Positions 38,495-47,886 of a stretch of 64,000 nucleotides of DNA are shown here, piece after piece; positions within the stretch are counted from its first letter, which is position 1, and each line of letters begins with the position of its first letter. The stretch comes from 20CM-2-55-15 sp963738025 (lineage in GTDB: Bacteria; Acidobacteriota; Terriglobia; 20CM-2-55-15), in NCBI GenBank assembly GCA_963738025.1, contig CAVTWA010000027.1, positions 1 through 64,000 of the forward strand, in the 5' to 3' direction. The position numbers were made by a program, and so were the translations under genes. A model generated the notes under the pieces. The model was given only the letters and a program-made list of their open reading frames with translations, was not told where the DNA came from and made no database searches.

Positions 38495-39852
38495 GGTCTC
38501 GCCCTCCACAGCGCGCGCTGTTCTTCTTCCTCTTCGGCGGTTATCGGGACCGGCCGGCCGTGGCCCCCGACTTTCAGCTCCCAGATCGAGATGATCGGTA
38601 CAGCTTTGGAAAACAGCGTATAAAGCAATACCATGGCCGCGAATGTGGCAACGGTGATCATGATCTCCACCGGTTGAGGCCGATAAAAGCTCCATGTGTA
38701 GGGCAGAAATTTCGTTCCAAGCGACGGAACGACGATCAGGAACCGCTCGAGCCACATTCCAACCACAATGGTCGAGGACGCGATAACGCAACCCGTGATC
38801 GTGCGAAGCTTCTTGATGGCGAGAATCGGAAAGGGAATGATGAAATTGCAAAACACCATGGTCCAGAACAGCGGAGCATACGATCCGGTCTGCGTCTCCC
38901 AGAACACCGCCATTTCAGCCGGGGAATTTCCATACCAGGTCGTGAGCCGCTCCACGAAAGTGAAGTAACCCCACAGCAGGCTCATCAGCAGCAGAAGCTT
39001 TCCGAGATTCTGGAAATGAAGCGGGTGCAGATATCCCTCGAGGTGGAGCACTTTCCGCAGTATTGCCATGGCGATGATCAACCCGGCAATGCCGCTGAAA
39101 ATCGCTCCGGCGACGAAGTAGGGTCCGAACACCGTCGAGTGCCACATCGGGACCGGCGACATCGAAAAGTCGAACGACACGATCGTATGAACGGAAATCG
39201 CGACAGGAACAATGGCGATGGCCATTACCTGCATCGCCGCTTCGAGGCGGTGCCATTGTTTCGTCGTACCCTGCCAGCCGAGCGCGGCAATCGTGTAGAC
39301 CTTTTTCCGCCAGCCGGTCATTTGGTCGCGCATCAGCGCGAAGTCCGGGATGATCGGCAGTAAGAGAAATAACGAACTGCCGGTCAGATATGTCGATATC
39401 GCGAAGAAGTCCCAGGCCAGCGGCGAACGGAGATTGGGCCAGATCTGCCGCTCGCTGGGGTAGGGAATCAGCCAGAAGAAAAGCCACGGCCGTCCGAGGT
39501 GGATGATGGGAAACATCGCTCCTATCATCAAGGCGAAAACCGTGATCACTTCGGCACACCGGGTCACCGGCCGCCGCCAGGTGGCATTGACCAGACGAAG
39601 AATCGCCGAGATCAGCGTACCCGCGTGGCTGATACCGATCCAGAACACAAAGTTCGTGATGTAAAAGGCCCAGAAGATCGGCCACCGGATGCCGGCCACC
39701 GCAATGCCGTTCCACATCTGATAAATCCAGGCACTGGCGCCGCAGAGGACGATCGTGCCGAGTACCCCGACCAGCAGATAGAACCACACCGACGTCTGCT
39801 GCAGCGGCCGGAGCAGATCGGCGTTAATCTTTTGTTCTTCTTGAAGCGTCAT
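38491..39852 (-). CDS. actC: Alternative complex III subunit ActC (NrfD-like quinol oxidase subunit)
   Basis: 453 residues with about ten membrane helices. The NrfD/PsrC-like core is seen in WPIFWAFYITNFVFWIGISHAG and MFPIIHLGRPWLFFWLIPYP; the acidic residue and histidines in these helices form the quinol site and proton path. It starts MTLQEEQKINADLLRPLQQT. It follows actB (78 bases, with a dispersed repeat between) and overlaps actD by four bases. It holds the quinol-oxidation site and helps pump protons. Confidence 0.94.
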   Translation of the reverse strand: MTLQEEQKINADLLRPLQQTSVWFYLLVGVLGTIVLCGASAWIYQMWNGIAVAGIRWPIFWAFYITNFVFWIGISHAGTLISAILRLVNATWRRPVTRCAEVITVFALMIGAMFPIIHLGRPWLFFWLIPYPSERQIWPNLRSPLAWDFFAISTYLTGSSLFLLLPIIPDFALMRDQMTGWRKKVYTIAALGWQGTTKQWHRLEAAMQVMAIAIVPVAISVHTIVSFDFSMSPVPMWHSTVFGPYFVAGAIFSGIAGLIIAMAILRKVLHLEGYLHPLHFQNLGKLLLLMSLLWGYFTFVERLTTWYGNSPAEMAVFWETQTGSYAPLFWTMVFCNFIIPFPILAIKKLRTITGCVIASSTIVVGMWLERFLIVVPSLGTKFLPYTWSFYRPQPVEIMITVATFAAMVLLYTLFSKAVPIISIWELKVGGHGRPVPITAEEEEEQRALWRARP

Positions 39853-39930
39853 TTAACGAAAAGGGAAAAAACCACAAGAAGCTCAAAAGGCACATATGTG
39901 TGCATCGTTGCGCTTCTTGCGGGTTCTTCT

Positions 39931-40618
39931 TCAGTACTCCTTTTGCAAATATGTCACCTTGGGCTGAGTTCCCAGATCCTCCAGCAACTTCTTTCCGCGC
40001 GACGATCGTGACAACCTGGACACTTCGCTTTCCGGGTCGTTCAAGTCTCCGAATACCAGCGCCGACGTCGGGCACGACTGCACGCACGCGGGCTTGATCT
40101 CGCCATCTTTTAATTCGCGTCCTTCCGCTTTGGCCTGATCTTTTCCGGCGCTGATCCGCTGAACGCAGAACGTGCACTTCTCGACAACGCCGACTTCGCG
40201 CACGGATACATCCGGGATTCAGGGGAAGCTCCAGCGGACGATCCCAGACCGGGTTACCGAAGTTAAAGAATCGCACGTTGTACGGGCATGCATTCGCGCA
40301 ATACCGCGTCCCGATGCAGCGGTTGTACACCTGCGCGTTCAAACCCTCTTCCGTATGATGGCTCGCAAACGTCGGGCATACCGGTTCGCAGGGCGCGGCG
40401 TCGCATTGCTGGCACATCACAGGTCTGAACTTGACGCGCACATCCGGGAAGTCTCCTTCGTAATAGCGCTCGACGCGGATCCACGCGATGCTGCGGCCCC
40501 GCGCCGACTGTTCCGGCCCGGCGATCCGGACGTTGTTCTCCGTGCGACACGCCGTCACACAAGCTTCGCAGCCCGTGCATCGGTCCAGATCGACCGTCAT
40601 TCCCCATCGATGTGTCAT
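39931..40618 (-). CDS. actB: Alternative complex III ActB, iron-sulphur part, one frameshift
   Basis: About 229 codons. Four cysteine groups of a 4x[4Fe-4S] ferredoxin-like subunit are seen: CTGCEACVTACRTENN near residue 13, CQQCDAAPCEPVCPT, CIGTRYCANACPYN, and after the frameshift CTFCVQRISAG and CVQSCPT. It would carry electrons from the quinol site to the haem subunit. A single extra G near 40,213 breaks the frame between LPLNP and VREVGVVEKCTF. In many species this part is fused to the molybdopterin-like domain as one ActB; here it is a separate gene, 24 bases after that domain. Confidence 0.9.
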
Positions 40619-40642
40619 CTTTGTGCCTTTGTACCTTTGTGT

Positions 40643-42784
40643 CTAACGATGCATCTGCTCCGGCGGATAATCTCTCAATGAGCCGGCAAATAAAACCAGG
40701 CTTCCATCCGCCTCCGCGACTTTTGCAATCTTCACTCGCGTCGCCGCCCACGCCAATGCTCCCGTCGTCGCTTCCTTTACAGGAGCAAGAATCTCGATCG
40801 GATTCGCGCCGCGCCCGGTCGCATATCGCGTGTAATTCTCGTGTCCTTGACCGGCCGGCATGGCAACCACATCGGGCGCAATTCCCGGCGAAGGAAACGC
40901 CGGCACCCGGATCGAACCCTGACTCGATGTCAGTTCGATGATATCGCCCTGCCGGATTCCCATTTTCTCTGCAGTCTGCATGTTGATTTCAACCCAAGTG
41001 CTCCAGATAGCGCTCGACATCGGATCCGGCAACTCTTGAAGCAGCGGCAGATGCGCCAATGATCCATCCAGAAATGCGATCGACGGATAGGGCAGGAAAT
41101 GAAAGCCGTACTGATTCGCATCGCCGTCAAACTGCGGCTCGGCATATTTCACGGCTTGCGCAGTCTGCGTCGTTGGCGGCTTACTTTCGCTCGCCTTCGA
41201 CGCCGGCTCCTTCAGCATTTCTTCGAATGTCTTCCACGGTAGATTCAGCGGCTTCGCCAACCGCCGTCCAACGTCCAGCAGGACGTCCGGTGTCGATCGC
41301 GTATCATACAGCGGCCGCATCACCGGCCCGGCCACCGTGGAGACCGCTGTCTTCGCTCCGGACTCGGGAGCCGCCTGTACCCAGGATTCGAGAAACGAAT
41401 GATCCGGCAGAATCAGATCCGCCATCACACTCGTCTCATCAATGAAGTTCCCGAAACTGACGACGTACGGCACCTGCGAGATCGCTTCCCGCACCTTCTG
41501 TGCTTTTGGTGAGGTATAGACAGGATTAGCACCGTCGAGGAAAAGAATCTGGGGACTGACGCCAATTTCGCCGTTCTTCGCGAAATTGGTGTCTGTCCCC
41601 GAATTCGCTATCGGCATAAAGAGGATCCCGCCCGGCGTCTCTACACTTCCCACCAGCGCATTCAACGCATTCACAGCCAGCGCATTGAACAGGCCATTCG
41701 TTTGCGCGACCGCAGGTCCGGCAATAATCGCCAGTGCCGGTTTCTGTTCCGCAAATTCTTTCGCGATTCGTTCGATGCGAGCGGCTGGAACGCTGGTCTT
41801 TTTTTCCACTTCCTGTGGTGTGTAGTCCGCAAGCCCGGATGCCCAACCATCGATGAGATTCCCCGCGCGCCCCGCATCTGCCGCCTTTCGCGCGCCCGAA
41901 TTCATGATGACATTGGCAATTCCGAGCGCGAGCACACCTTCTGTCCCCGGCTTGACCGCCACCCACTCGTCGGCATTTGCGCCCGTCTGGGACATTCGAT
42001 ATTCCACCTGCACGAATTTGCCGCGGATGCCCGGGCGGCCCCGACGCATCTCTCCATAGCCAATGTTCTGCGCGACCGGCGAATTCCACGTCCCCAGAAA
42101 ATCCGCGCCGAACGAAATCACATATCTGGACTCGCCGATATCGAGCGTGGGTAATTGAGGCTTACCGAAGCTGAGTTCATTTGCTTTGCGCACGACTTCG
42201 TTACCGAAGAATTCGACGGCGAGCGGGGTCGGCGCGCCGAACCGGTTGGCAAACTCCGTCATCAGGGTGTTTCGCATGCCTCGCTGCGGTCGTGTCAATA
42301 TCGTCAGGGATTTCTGATTATTCGATGAAGCAAGCGCGTCCAGCTTTCCGGTCAATTCCGTCAAGGCCTGATCCCACGAAATTTCTTCGAACTTGCCGTC
42401 GCCGCGGTTGCCGGCGCGTTTGAGCGGATGGCCGACGCGATCGGGGTGAAACGTCACTTCGATCGCCGCCTGTCCGCGTGTGCAAAGTTTTCCCTGATTG
42501 ATGGGGTGCTGCGGATCGCCCTCCAGCTTTTTCGCCAGGCCCATTTTCGTGACGCCCAGCTGGCCGTTGCGGACGACTTCGGCGTCGCCTTCCATCACGC
42601 GAACCGTCAGTCCGCAGCCCGCACTGCAAAGCGGACAGATGCTCGGTTTCCAGACAGCGATACCCGGTACCAGCCGGTCTTCAGGTACGAACCGGATCAG
42701 GTGGTATTCCGGATTGCCGCAACTGGCGAGCGTTGCGCTCGTCCCGGTCAATGCGGAAAGCTTTATGAAATGACGCCTGTTCAC
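40643..42784 (-). CDS. actB: Alternative complex III ActB, molybdopterin-oxidoreductase-like part
   Basis: 713 residues. The N-terminus is a twin-arginine leader (MNRRHFIKLSALTGT) with a Cys in LASCGNP that may be lipidated. Then comes a molybdopterin-oxidoreductase domain: CPLCSAGCGLTVRV with CTRGQ (C-x2-C-x3-C...C), FGADFLGTWNSPVAQNIGYG and a C-terminal molydopterin-dinucleotide-type domain (MGIRQGDIIELTSSQGSIRV). In known complexes this domain binds no molybdenum and is structural. The retention of the cysteine set is notable (see findings). It is the second gene of the operon; a strong hairpin separates it from actA. Confidence 0.92.
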   Translation of the reverse strand: MNRRHFIKLSALTGTSATLASCGNPEYHLIRFVPEDRLVPGIAVWKPSICPLCSAGCGLTVRVMEGDAEVVRNGQLGVTKMGLAKKLEGDPQHPINQGKLCTRGQAAIEVTFHPDRVGHPLKRAGNRGDGKFEEISWDQALTELTGKLDALASSNNQKSLTILTRPQRGMRNTLMTEFANRFGAPTPLAVEFFGNEVVRKANELSFGKPQLPTLDIGESRYVISFGADFLGTWNSPVAQNIGYGEMRRGRPGIRGKFVQVEYRMSQTGANADEWVAVKPGTEGVLALGIANVIMNSGARKAADAGRAGNLIDGWASGLADYTPQEVEKKTSVPAARIERIAKEFAEQKPALAIIAGPAVAQTNGLFNALAVNALNALVGSVETPGGILFMPIANSGTDTNFAKNGEIGVSPQILFLDGANPVYTSPKAQKVREAISQVPYVVSFGNFIDETSVMADLILPDHSFLESWVQAAPESGAKTAVSTVAGPVMRPLYDTRSTPDVLLDVGRRLAKPLNLPWKTFEEMLKEPASKASESKPPTTQTAQAVKYAEPQFDGDANQYGFHFLPYPSIAFLDGSLAHLPLLQELPDPMSSAIWSTWVEINMQTAEKMGIRQGDIIELTSSQGSIRVPAFPSPGIAPDVVAMPAGQGHENYTRYATGRGANPIEILAPVKEATTGALAWAATRVKIAKVAEADGSLVLFAGSLRDYPPEQMHR

Positions 42785-42804
42785 TTGTGCTTAGTGCCTT
42801 TGCA

Positions 42805-42867
42805 GGGGACGTTGCCTGAATTACCTGAATTTGAACTGCAATTCAGGTAATTCAGGCAACCGTCCCC
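42805..42867. terminator. Large hairpin between actA and actB
   Basis: GGGGACG plus TTGCCTGAATTACCTGAATT pairs with AATTCAGGTAATTCAGGCAA plus CGTCCCC, a stem of about 26 base pairs with a nine-base loop. Within an operon such a structure would reduce downstream expression or stabilise the actA part of the message. The stop of actA is at 42885, just before it. Confidence 0.6.
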
Positions 42868-42884
42868 GAATTTCGAATTTCCCC

Positions 42885-43529
42885 TCAATAATGACAAGTC
42901 AGGCAATCGTTAGACGCGCCCTTCTGTTTATGGCAATTGATACAAAATCCCATCGTATGATCCACAACCCGCTGCGCCACGGTCATCTGGGTCAGGTCGC
43001 CATGACAGTTCGCGCAATCCACCTTGGCGCGAATATGCGGCGCATGGTTGAACCGGACGTGTGATTCTTCCATGAACCCGTAAACCCGCTGCCACGCCAT
43101 GTCTTCATTGCGTTTGGCGTGGTCGCGCAGCGCCTGAATCCGCGGATCCGCCGCGTCGCCAATGTCCTCGTGACATGACATACAGACGTTGATGCTCGGA
43201 ATTCCTGCACGGGGCCCTTTTTCGACGCCGGTATGGCAATCCGTGCAGCTAACGCCAATATCGGCAGTATGAATTTTATGAGGAAAATCGATGGGCTGTT
43301 GCGGCTTGGGTTTGATGCTCAGAAAGTGGCGGGCCGCATCCCCGAAACTGGCGTGAGCGGTCGTGAAAGTATTTGAGCTCCAACGTCGAGCCGGATATGG
43401 ATCAACCGCCCGGCTGGAATAACCGGGTACGTTCGGCTGCTGTACACACCCAAAAACAACAACGCCGATAAAAAGTACGCCGGCGATGACGCGAATGCGC
43501 GCGCGCAGGCCCTGGCGAATTTTCTCCAC
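42885..43529 (-). CDS. actA: Alternative complex III subunit ActA (pentahaem cytochrome c)
   Basis: 214 residues. One N-terminal membrane helix (VIAGVLFIGVVVFGC, possibly lipidated at the Cys) anchors a periplasmic domain with exactly five CxxCH haem sites: CTDCH, CMSCH, CANCH, CINCH and CLTCH. That matches the pentahaem ActA of alternative complex III, which passes electrons to a later cytochrome c or oxidase. It is the first gene of actA-actB1-actB2-actC-actD on this strand. The promoter should lie in 43,530-43,698, upstream of the divergent tRNA-Pro. Confidence 0.94.
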   Translation of the reverse strand: MEKIRQGLRARIRVIAGVLFIGVVVFGCVQQPNVPGYSSRAVDPYPARRWSSNTFTTAHASFGDAARHFLSIKPKPQQPIDFPHKIHTADIGVSCTDCHTGVEKGPRAGIPSINVCMSCHEDIGDAADPRIQALRDHAKRNEDMAWQRVYGFMEESHVRFNHAPHIRAKVDCANCHGDLTQMTVAQRVVDHTMGFCINCHKQKGASNDCLTCHY

Positions 43530-43698
43530 AATCCCCGATCAGTTCCGCTCGGTCTTAACGACTGGTCCGCCGCCCTTATTCTTATGTCTGTGGGCGAAAC
43601 GGCCACGATACCAAAGCTCCGAAAGGTACCACACGCCAACTCAGCGCGCAACGCGCCACCAACGCGACTCTCGTGCTACACTGTTTGGGTTTGTCAAT

Positions 43699-43772
43699 CG
43701 GGGCGTGGCTCAGCCTGGTAGAGCACCTGGTTCGGGACCAGGGGGTCGGAGGTTCAAATCCTCTCGCCCCGA
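43699..43772 (+). tRNA. tRNA-Pro (anticodon CGG)
   Basis: Acceptor CGGGGCG/CGCCCCG, D-arm GGCTCAGCCTGGTAGAGC, anticodon stem CCTGG/CCAGG with loop TTCGGGA giving anticodon CGG (codon CCG), T-arm GGAGGTTCAAATCCTC, discriminator A. CCA is not encoded. It is the second proline tRNA in 6.5 kb. Confidence 0.97.
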
Positions 43773-44099
43773 TTTTCCTAAATCCCGTCGCAGCAGCAGG
43801 TTTCAGAATCTGCTTAATTCACCAGTTCATTCGAAAGTGAACAACTGGTGAACAATTGTTCTTTGCTTTCAGATGCAATCAGGGTTGCGCCGACGCCTTC
43901 AATGGCCCGGCGAACCGGAACAATCAGGGGCAAATCGATAGGGAAAAAGTGGTTCAGGTGCAGCAGGTGGGCCGACTGAAAAGATATTCTCATCGGAGAT
44001 ATTTCGTCCTGACCGATCCAGAGACCTTCTGGGATGGAGGGTTTCCCAGAAATTCGATACGGAAACAAACTGCGGGCCCAACGGCGACGCCGCCACTGC
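43773..44099. other. Gene-free stretch after tRNA-Pro
   Basis: 327 bases with only short open frames on both strands and no recognisable protein family. I see an inverted repeat around CACCAGTTCATTCGAAAGTGAACAAC at about 43,820 but no integrase or att duplication. A minus-strand open frame here (84 codons) has no visible motif or ribosome-binding site. Confidence 0.5.
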
Positions 44100-44954
44100 T
44101 CAGTTTCTTGTGATCAGAACCGCGACGTTATTTCCCATTCCCATGCGGCCCAGAGTGTAATCCAGACCCGCGAGACACTTTCCAAGAGAGGCGGAACGCC
44201 TGTGGATATCGAGTGCTTTGAAAAATGTCCAGCGACGGACCACTCGCAGCCCGATCCGTTCGCAGAAGAACGCCATACTCCGCGGGTTGAAGAGATGCCA
44301 GTGACCCGGTCCAACATTACAGTTCATCCATGACGGGACGCGCAGGAGGCGTGACACACAGTCGAAGTTCGGAGTTTCAACATAAGCGATGCCTCCGGGC
44401 TTGAGCACGCGCTTCAGCTTCTGAGCGAACACGGCAGGGTCAATGAGATGCTCGATCAGTTGAATCGCCACGATCACGTCGAAAATGTTGTCAGGGAAGT
44501 CCACGTCCTCCAGTTTCTGCGAAAAAACCGATGATGCGATCTCCGAGGGGATAAGCTCACGGTGACCGGGCGCAGGCTCGATTCCCGTTACCGAATACCC
44601 TGCGGCATGCGCATTGCTCAGAAAAAGACCAGTGGCGCAGCCTACTTCCAGAAGTTTGCCGGGAGGCGCGCAATATCTGCCGAGCAGTTGCAGCAGCTTC
44701 ACGGAATGGTAATCCAGACCGGGGCGCAGGCGCTTCATCGTGCTTTCGTAGTATTGGAGATCATGAAGTTGAAAGGAATCCTCGTCCACTACAGGCCGTG
44801 GAAGGTAATGGGCCAGGTCACATCGGGCGCACCTCAGGATAAAAAATCCCGATCTGTGCATGACAAAGCGGCCGTTGTCGTGAAGACACCCCGAGCAGCG
44901 GAAATTATCGAGGGCGGCAATGATCGATTTGCTGTTGGCGTTGTCCGTGCGCAT
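44100..44954 (-). CDS. Class I SAM-dependent methyltransferase with zinc ribbon
   Basis: About 285 residues from ATG 44954; the frame is open to 45158 and a longer start is possible but that region overlaps the pseudogene on the other strand. An N-terminal zinc ribbon (FRCSGCLHDNGRF...ILRCARCDLAH) precedes the Rossmann methyltransferase with motif I GKLLEVGCATGLFLSNAHAA, motif II VTGIEPAPGH, motif III DNIFDVIVAIQLIEHL and the LKRVLKPGGIAYVETPNF segment. This layout is typical of methyltransferases of unknown target in polysaccharide or natural product regions. No glycosyltransferases adjoin, and no operon partner is clear. Confidence 0.85.
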   Translation of the reverse strand: MRTDNANSKSIIAALDNFRCSGCLHDNGRFVMHRSGFFILRCARCDLAHYLPRPVVDEDSFQLHDLQYYESTMKRLRPGLDYHSVKLLQLLGRYCAPPGKLLEVGCATGLFLSNAHAAGYSVTGIEPAPGHRELIPSEIASSVFSQKLEDVDFPDNIFDVIVAIQLIEHLIDPAVFAQKLKRVLKPGGIAYVETPNFDCVSRLLRVPSWMNCNVGPGHWHLFNPRSMAFFCERIGLRVVRRWTFFKALDIHRRSASLGKCLAGLDYTLGRMGMGNNVAVLITRN

Positions 44955-45150
44955 ATCCGATAACCGAACCGATTCAACCTGCGGAATTCTAGCCGAAGGG
45001 CAGGCGTTCACCAGTCTTTTTAAGTCCTTTTCGAGAGAGCGGGCACTGAGCAGATTGCGAATGGGAGTCCGCAAGCCGCCCGGAGAACGTTTGTAAGCTG
45101 TGATCGGTCGGAAACAGTCAAGAGCTGATTCAATACTCGGAGGAAATGGA

Positions 45151-45465
45151 CTCCGCATCCATATCTATGGATTCGACGGTTTTCCGATACGCTCTCGTGG
45201 CCGGACATCAAGGCCGGGATACGCTCGGTTGCTTTCGCCTGGATCGACTGCGATCTTTATGAACAGCGACGGAATTTCTTGCGTTCCTGGAAGATCGGCT
45301 TGCAAACGGTGCTTATCTCTTTTTTGACGACTGGACGGATAATCCGAAACCGGTGAGACGAGAGCCTTCTCCGAGTTTTTCGAGAGAACGAAAAATAAAT
45401 TCAGATTTGAACTGGTTCACCGGATTCCCTCAGGCGGGATGCATATGCCGGTTTTCGGGAAATAA
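45151..45465 (+). pseudogene. Remnant of a TylF/FkbM-type methyltransferase
   Basis: Three frames together give the C-terminal half of a Rossmann methyltransferase of the TylF/macrocin-O-methyltransferase kind: LRIHIYGFDGFP from 45,151 (frame 1), then SVAFAWIDCDLYE around 45,225-45,262 (frame 3), then FLEDRLANGAYLFFDDW from 45,284 (frame 2), then ETRAFSEFFERTKNKF to HRIPSGGMHMPVFGK and a stop at 45,463-45,465 (frame 1). The DCDLYE and FFDDW blocks are hallmarks. The N-terminal half, including the SAM-binding motif, is absent. I judge this a decayed gene, although consensus errors as elsewhere could explain the shifts. Confidence 0.65.
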
Positions 45466-45499
45466 GCCGCGGATTGAATCCGTTAAATCCGTGGCTTAT
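45462..45499. repeat. Inverted repeat ATAAGCCGCGGATT / AATCCGTGGCTTAT
   Basis: Two 14-base arms around GAATCCGTTAA. The same AAATCCGTGGCTTATCC unit recurs at 60.25 and 61.55 kb. It directly follows the stop of the methyltransferase remnant. Confidence 0.65.
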
Positions 45500-45615
45500 C
45501 CGAATCCTAGTGGCAGATCTGGCTGGAGATGTTCTGCCGGTCGTACACCTCGCAATAGGCGCGGGCAACACTCGCCCAGACGATCCTTAATCGAAGCATT
45601 GTGTCCCGCGGTTCT

Positions 45616-46020
45616 TTAGTCGTTAGGATTGCCGGCCGAGATCTGAATCGTACGTCCATCCGGCATGATCACCGTCTTGAGGAATCCCAACGGACTGCCG
45701 TCTTTCGCCGGGAGGAACTTCACCTTGATGTTGTCGCCGGTATGAAGAGCGTTCGGTCCGGTTTTGCCGATGCCTCTCTGCGCGAGGGCGGTCGCAGAGC
45801 CGAGGGTCAGCACCCATGGCGTGGTCGAGCCATCGGGATTCTTGACCGCGATCGTCAGCGAGCCGTGCGGATTTACGAATTTCACGCTCTCGACGGACCC
45901 CGCCATCTCCACTTCCTTCTTCATGTCGTACACGCCCGCCAGGGAGTGATGAGCCTGCAACGAAACGCTGGCCATCAACCAGCCACACAACGCCATACAG
46001 CCTAGAGTTCGCTTAACCAT
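45616..46020 (-). CDS. Secreted DUF6152-like protein
   Basis: 134 residues from ATG 46020, which has GGAGG eight bases before it. Signal peptide LGCMALCGWLMASVSLQA, then HHSLAGVYDMKKEVEMAGSV, VESVKFVNPHGSLTIAVKNP and FLPAKDGSPLGFLKTVIMPD. The HHS after cleavage and the NPH within the first strands match the DUF6152 family, small exported beta-rich proteins common in Acidobacteriota and Proteobacteria, with no known function. The two histidines after the leader may bind a metal. It diverges from the esterase gene at 46,238, so the 217-base region between holds both promoters. Confidence 0.8.
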   Translation of the reverse strand: MVKRTLGCMALCGWLMASVSLQAHHSLAGVYDMKKEVEMAGSVESVKFVNPHGSLTIAVKNPDGSTTPWVLTLGSATALAQRGIGKTGPNALHTGDNIKVKFLPAKDGSPLGFLKTVIMPDGRTIQISAGNPND

Positions 46021-46237
46021 TTGTGCGCCTCCGAAAAATTTGATCGGCATCAGATACCAGCAATCAACCATTGCAAAAAAATGGGAAACAACCGCGGTTG
46101 GAGTCTAGCACCGTGAAGACCAGGATTCAAAATCTGGAGGATCGCCGTACAGATCTCATATAATTCTGCCGACCTCATGACGATTACAATCGGCGATTGA
46201 GCTTTTGCAGCGAGTGGTATTGCATTAAGGAGAACAC

Positions 46238-47884
46238 ATGAAGCGAATCGAATGTTTCCTGGCCGCCGTAGTGTTTGTCGCGTCCATCGCGACCGCCTCC
46301 GCGATGATTCCGGAACAGGTACGGATCGAATCGGGACTCCTGGCAGGCACAGCCAGCACCGGTCAGCCGGGCGTGCGTGTCTTCAAGGGCATCCCCTTCG
46401 CGGCGCCTCCGCTGGGCGAAAACCGGTGGCGCGCGCCGCAACCGGTAGCGAAATGGGAAGGGGCGCGAAAGGCGGATGCCTTTGGGGCTCCATGCATCGC
46501 AGGTGCGCCCGCTGCACCGCGCGGCGGCGGTCGTGGCGCGCCGGCTCCGGCTGCGGCGCCTGCCCCCGGCGCCGCAGCTGCTCGCGAGCCCGCTCGCAGT
46601 GAAGACTGCCTGTTCGCAAACGTCTGGACCAGCGCCAATAATGCCAATGATCGCCGTCCTGTGATGGTCTGGATTTACGGCGGCGGGTTCACCGGCGGCT
46701 CCGGCGGCATGGCGTGGTACGACGGTGAGAACCTGGCGTCCAAGGGACCCGTCATTGTGACCTTCAACTATCGCCTCGGTGCGTTTGGTTTCTTCGCGCA
46801 TCCGGAACTGGCGAAAGAATCCGGCCGGAATGCCTCCGGCAACTACGGCATGATGGATGCCATTGCCATGCTGCAATGGGTCAAGAAAAACATCGGCGCA
46901 TTCGGCGGCGATCCGAACAACGTCACCATCGCCGGCGAATCGGCCGGCGCCATCATGATCGGCGCGCTTGTGGGTTCACCGCAGGCGAAGGGCCTGTTCA
47001 ACCGCGCCATCGCGGAGAGTGGTGGATGGATGGGCCTGACGATGCAGCGGATGACCCTTTCCGCTCAGGCGCAGGAGAATGGCGCCAAGGCGATGGCCGC
47101 ACTCGGCGTCAAGTCCATTGCCGAGCTTCGCGCCAAACCGCTCGCGGAACTCACAGGTATCAGCAGCGCCGGACTGGTGGTCGATGGCTACATCATTCCG
47201 GAAGATCTCTCGCTGACATTCATGAACGGCAAACAGAACGCCGTGGACGTCCTGACCGGTTCCAACAAGGACGAAGCAAACTTCGGCCTGTGCGCCGGCC
47301 TTCCCGGAGTTGCCGGACGCGGCGGCCGCGGCGAGGGCGGACTCACGCTCGACGCCTTTAAAGGCACCGCGCAGCGGCGGTTCGGCGACGCTGCCAATGA
47401 CTACGTGAAATTGTACGGTGTGACCTCCGATGCCGACACGCAGCCTGCAGCGCATACCGCCTGCGCCGACGAGATCAACTGGAACATGAGACAGTGGGCG
47501 GCGACCCAGGCAAAGATGGGAAAGAAGGCCTATACATACTTCTTCACCCGCATTCCGACGCTGAACGGGCAACCGTCGCCGCAGGGCGCCACACACACCG
47601 CCGAGATTTCCTATGCGTTCAACAACCCGAAGGGACAGGCCAACCAGACATGGGATGACGTGGATACGAAGCTCGCCGCCACAATGTCCTCATACTGGGT
47701 CAACTTCATCACCAAAGGGGATCCGAACGGAGCGGGCCTGCCGAACTGGCCGCAATACCGCGACATCAACAGTAAAGTGATGGTGCTGGGTAGTACGGTT
47801 CAAGCAGAAGATGCGGCGCCGGTGGACAAACTGAAGTTTTTCGCTGCTGCCTATCAGCGGTTGCTCCGCCCCGCGGGGAACTAA
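46238..47884 (+). CDS. Secreted type-B carboxylesterase
   Basis: 548 residues with a signal peptide (ECFLAAVVFVASIATASA). The alpha/beta-hydrolase type-B motifs are all present: SEDCLFANVW, the oxyanion loop YGGGFTGG, the nucleophile elbow GESAG with Ser235, the acidic residue in NKDEANF and the histidine in GATHTAEISYAF. It should hydrolyse carboxylic esters in the periplasm or outside. An Ala/Pro/Gly-rich insert (about residues 88-120) lies between the first strand block and SEDCL, and a second Gly/Arg-rich loop (PGVAGRGGRGEGG) after the acid residue. Start ATG 46238 has AAGGAG eight bases before it. A fold-back repeat follows the stop immediately. Confidence 0.93.
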   Translation: MKRIECFLAAVVFVASIATASAMIPEQVRIESGLLAGTASTGQPGVRVFKGIPFAAPPLGENRWRAPQPVAKWEGARKADAFGAPCIAGAPAAPRGGGRGAPAPAAAPAPGAAAAREPARSEDCLFANVWTSANNANDRRPVMVWIYGGGFTGGSGGMAWYDGENLASKGPVIVTFNYRLGAFGFFAHPELAKESGRNASGNYGMMDAIAMLQWVKKNIGAFGGDPNNVTIAGESAGAIMIGALVGSPQAKGLFNRAIAESGGWMGLTMQRMTLSAQAQENGAKAMAALGVKSIAELRAKPLAELTGISSAGLVVDGYIIPEDLSLTFMNGKQNAVDVLTGSNKDEANFGLCAGLPGVAGRGGRGEGGLTLDAFKGTAQRRFGDAANDYVKLYGVTSDADTQPAAHTACADEINWNMRQWAATQAKMGKKAYTYFFTRIPTLNGQPSPQGATHTAEISYAFNNPKGQANQTWDDVDTKLAATMSSYWVNFITKGDPNGAGLPNWPQYRDINSKVMVLGSTVQAEDAAPVDKLKFFAAAYQRLLRPAGN

Positions 47885-47886
47885 AG

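Noticed and set aside
43699..43772. Second tRNA as an insertion-duplicated copy of the first
   Set aside because: The anticodon loop and acceptor differ (GGG versus CGG isoacceptors) and both are needed for proline decoding; no flanking duplication.
43814..44068. Integrase remnant next to tRNA-Pro
   Set aside because: The frame has no integrase catalytic residues and no att duplication of the tRNA 3' end was seen.
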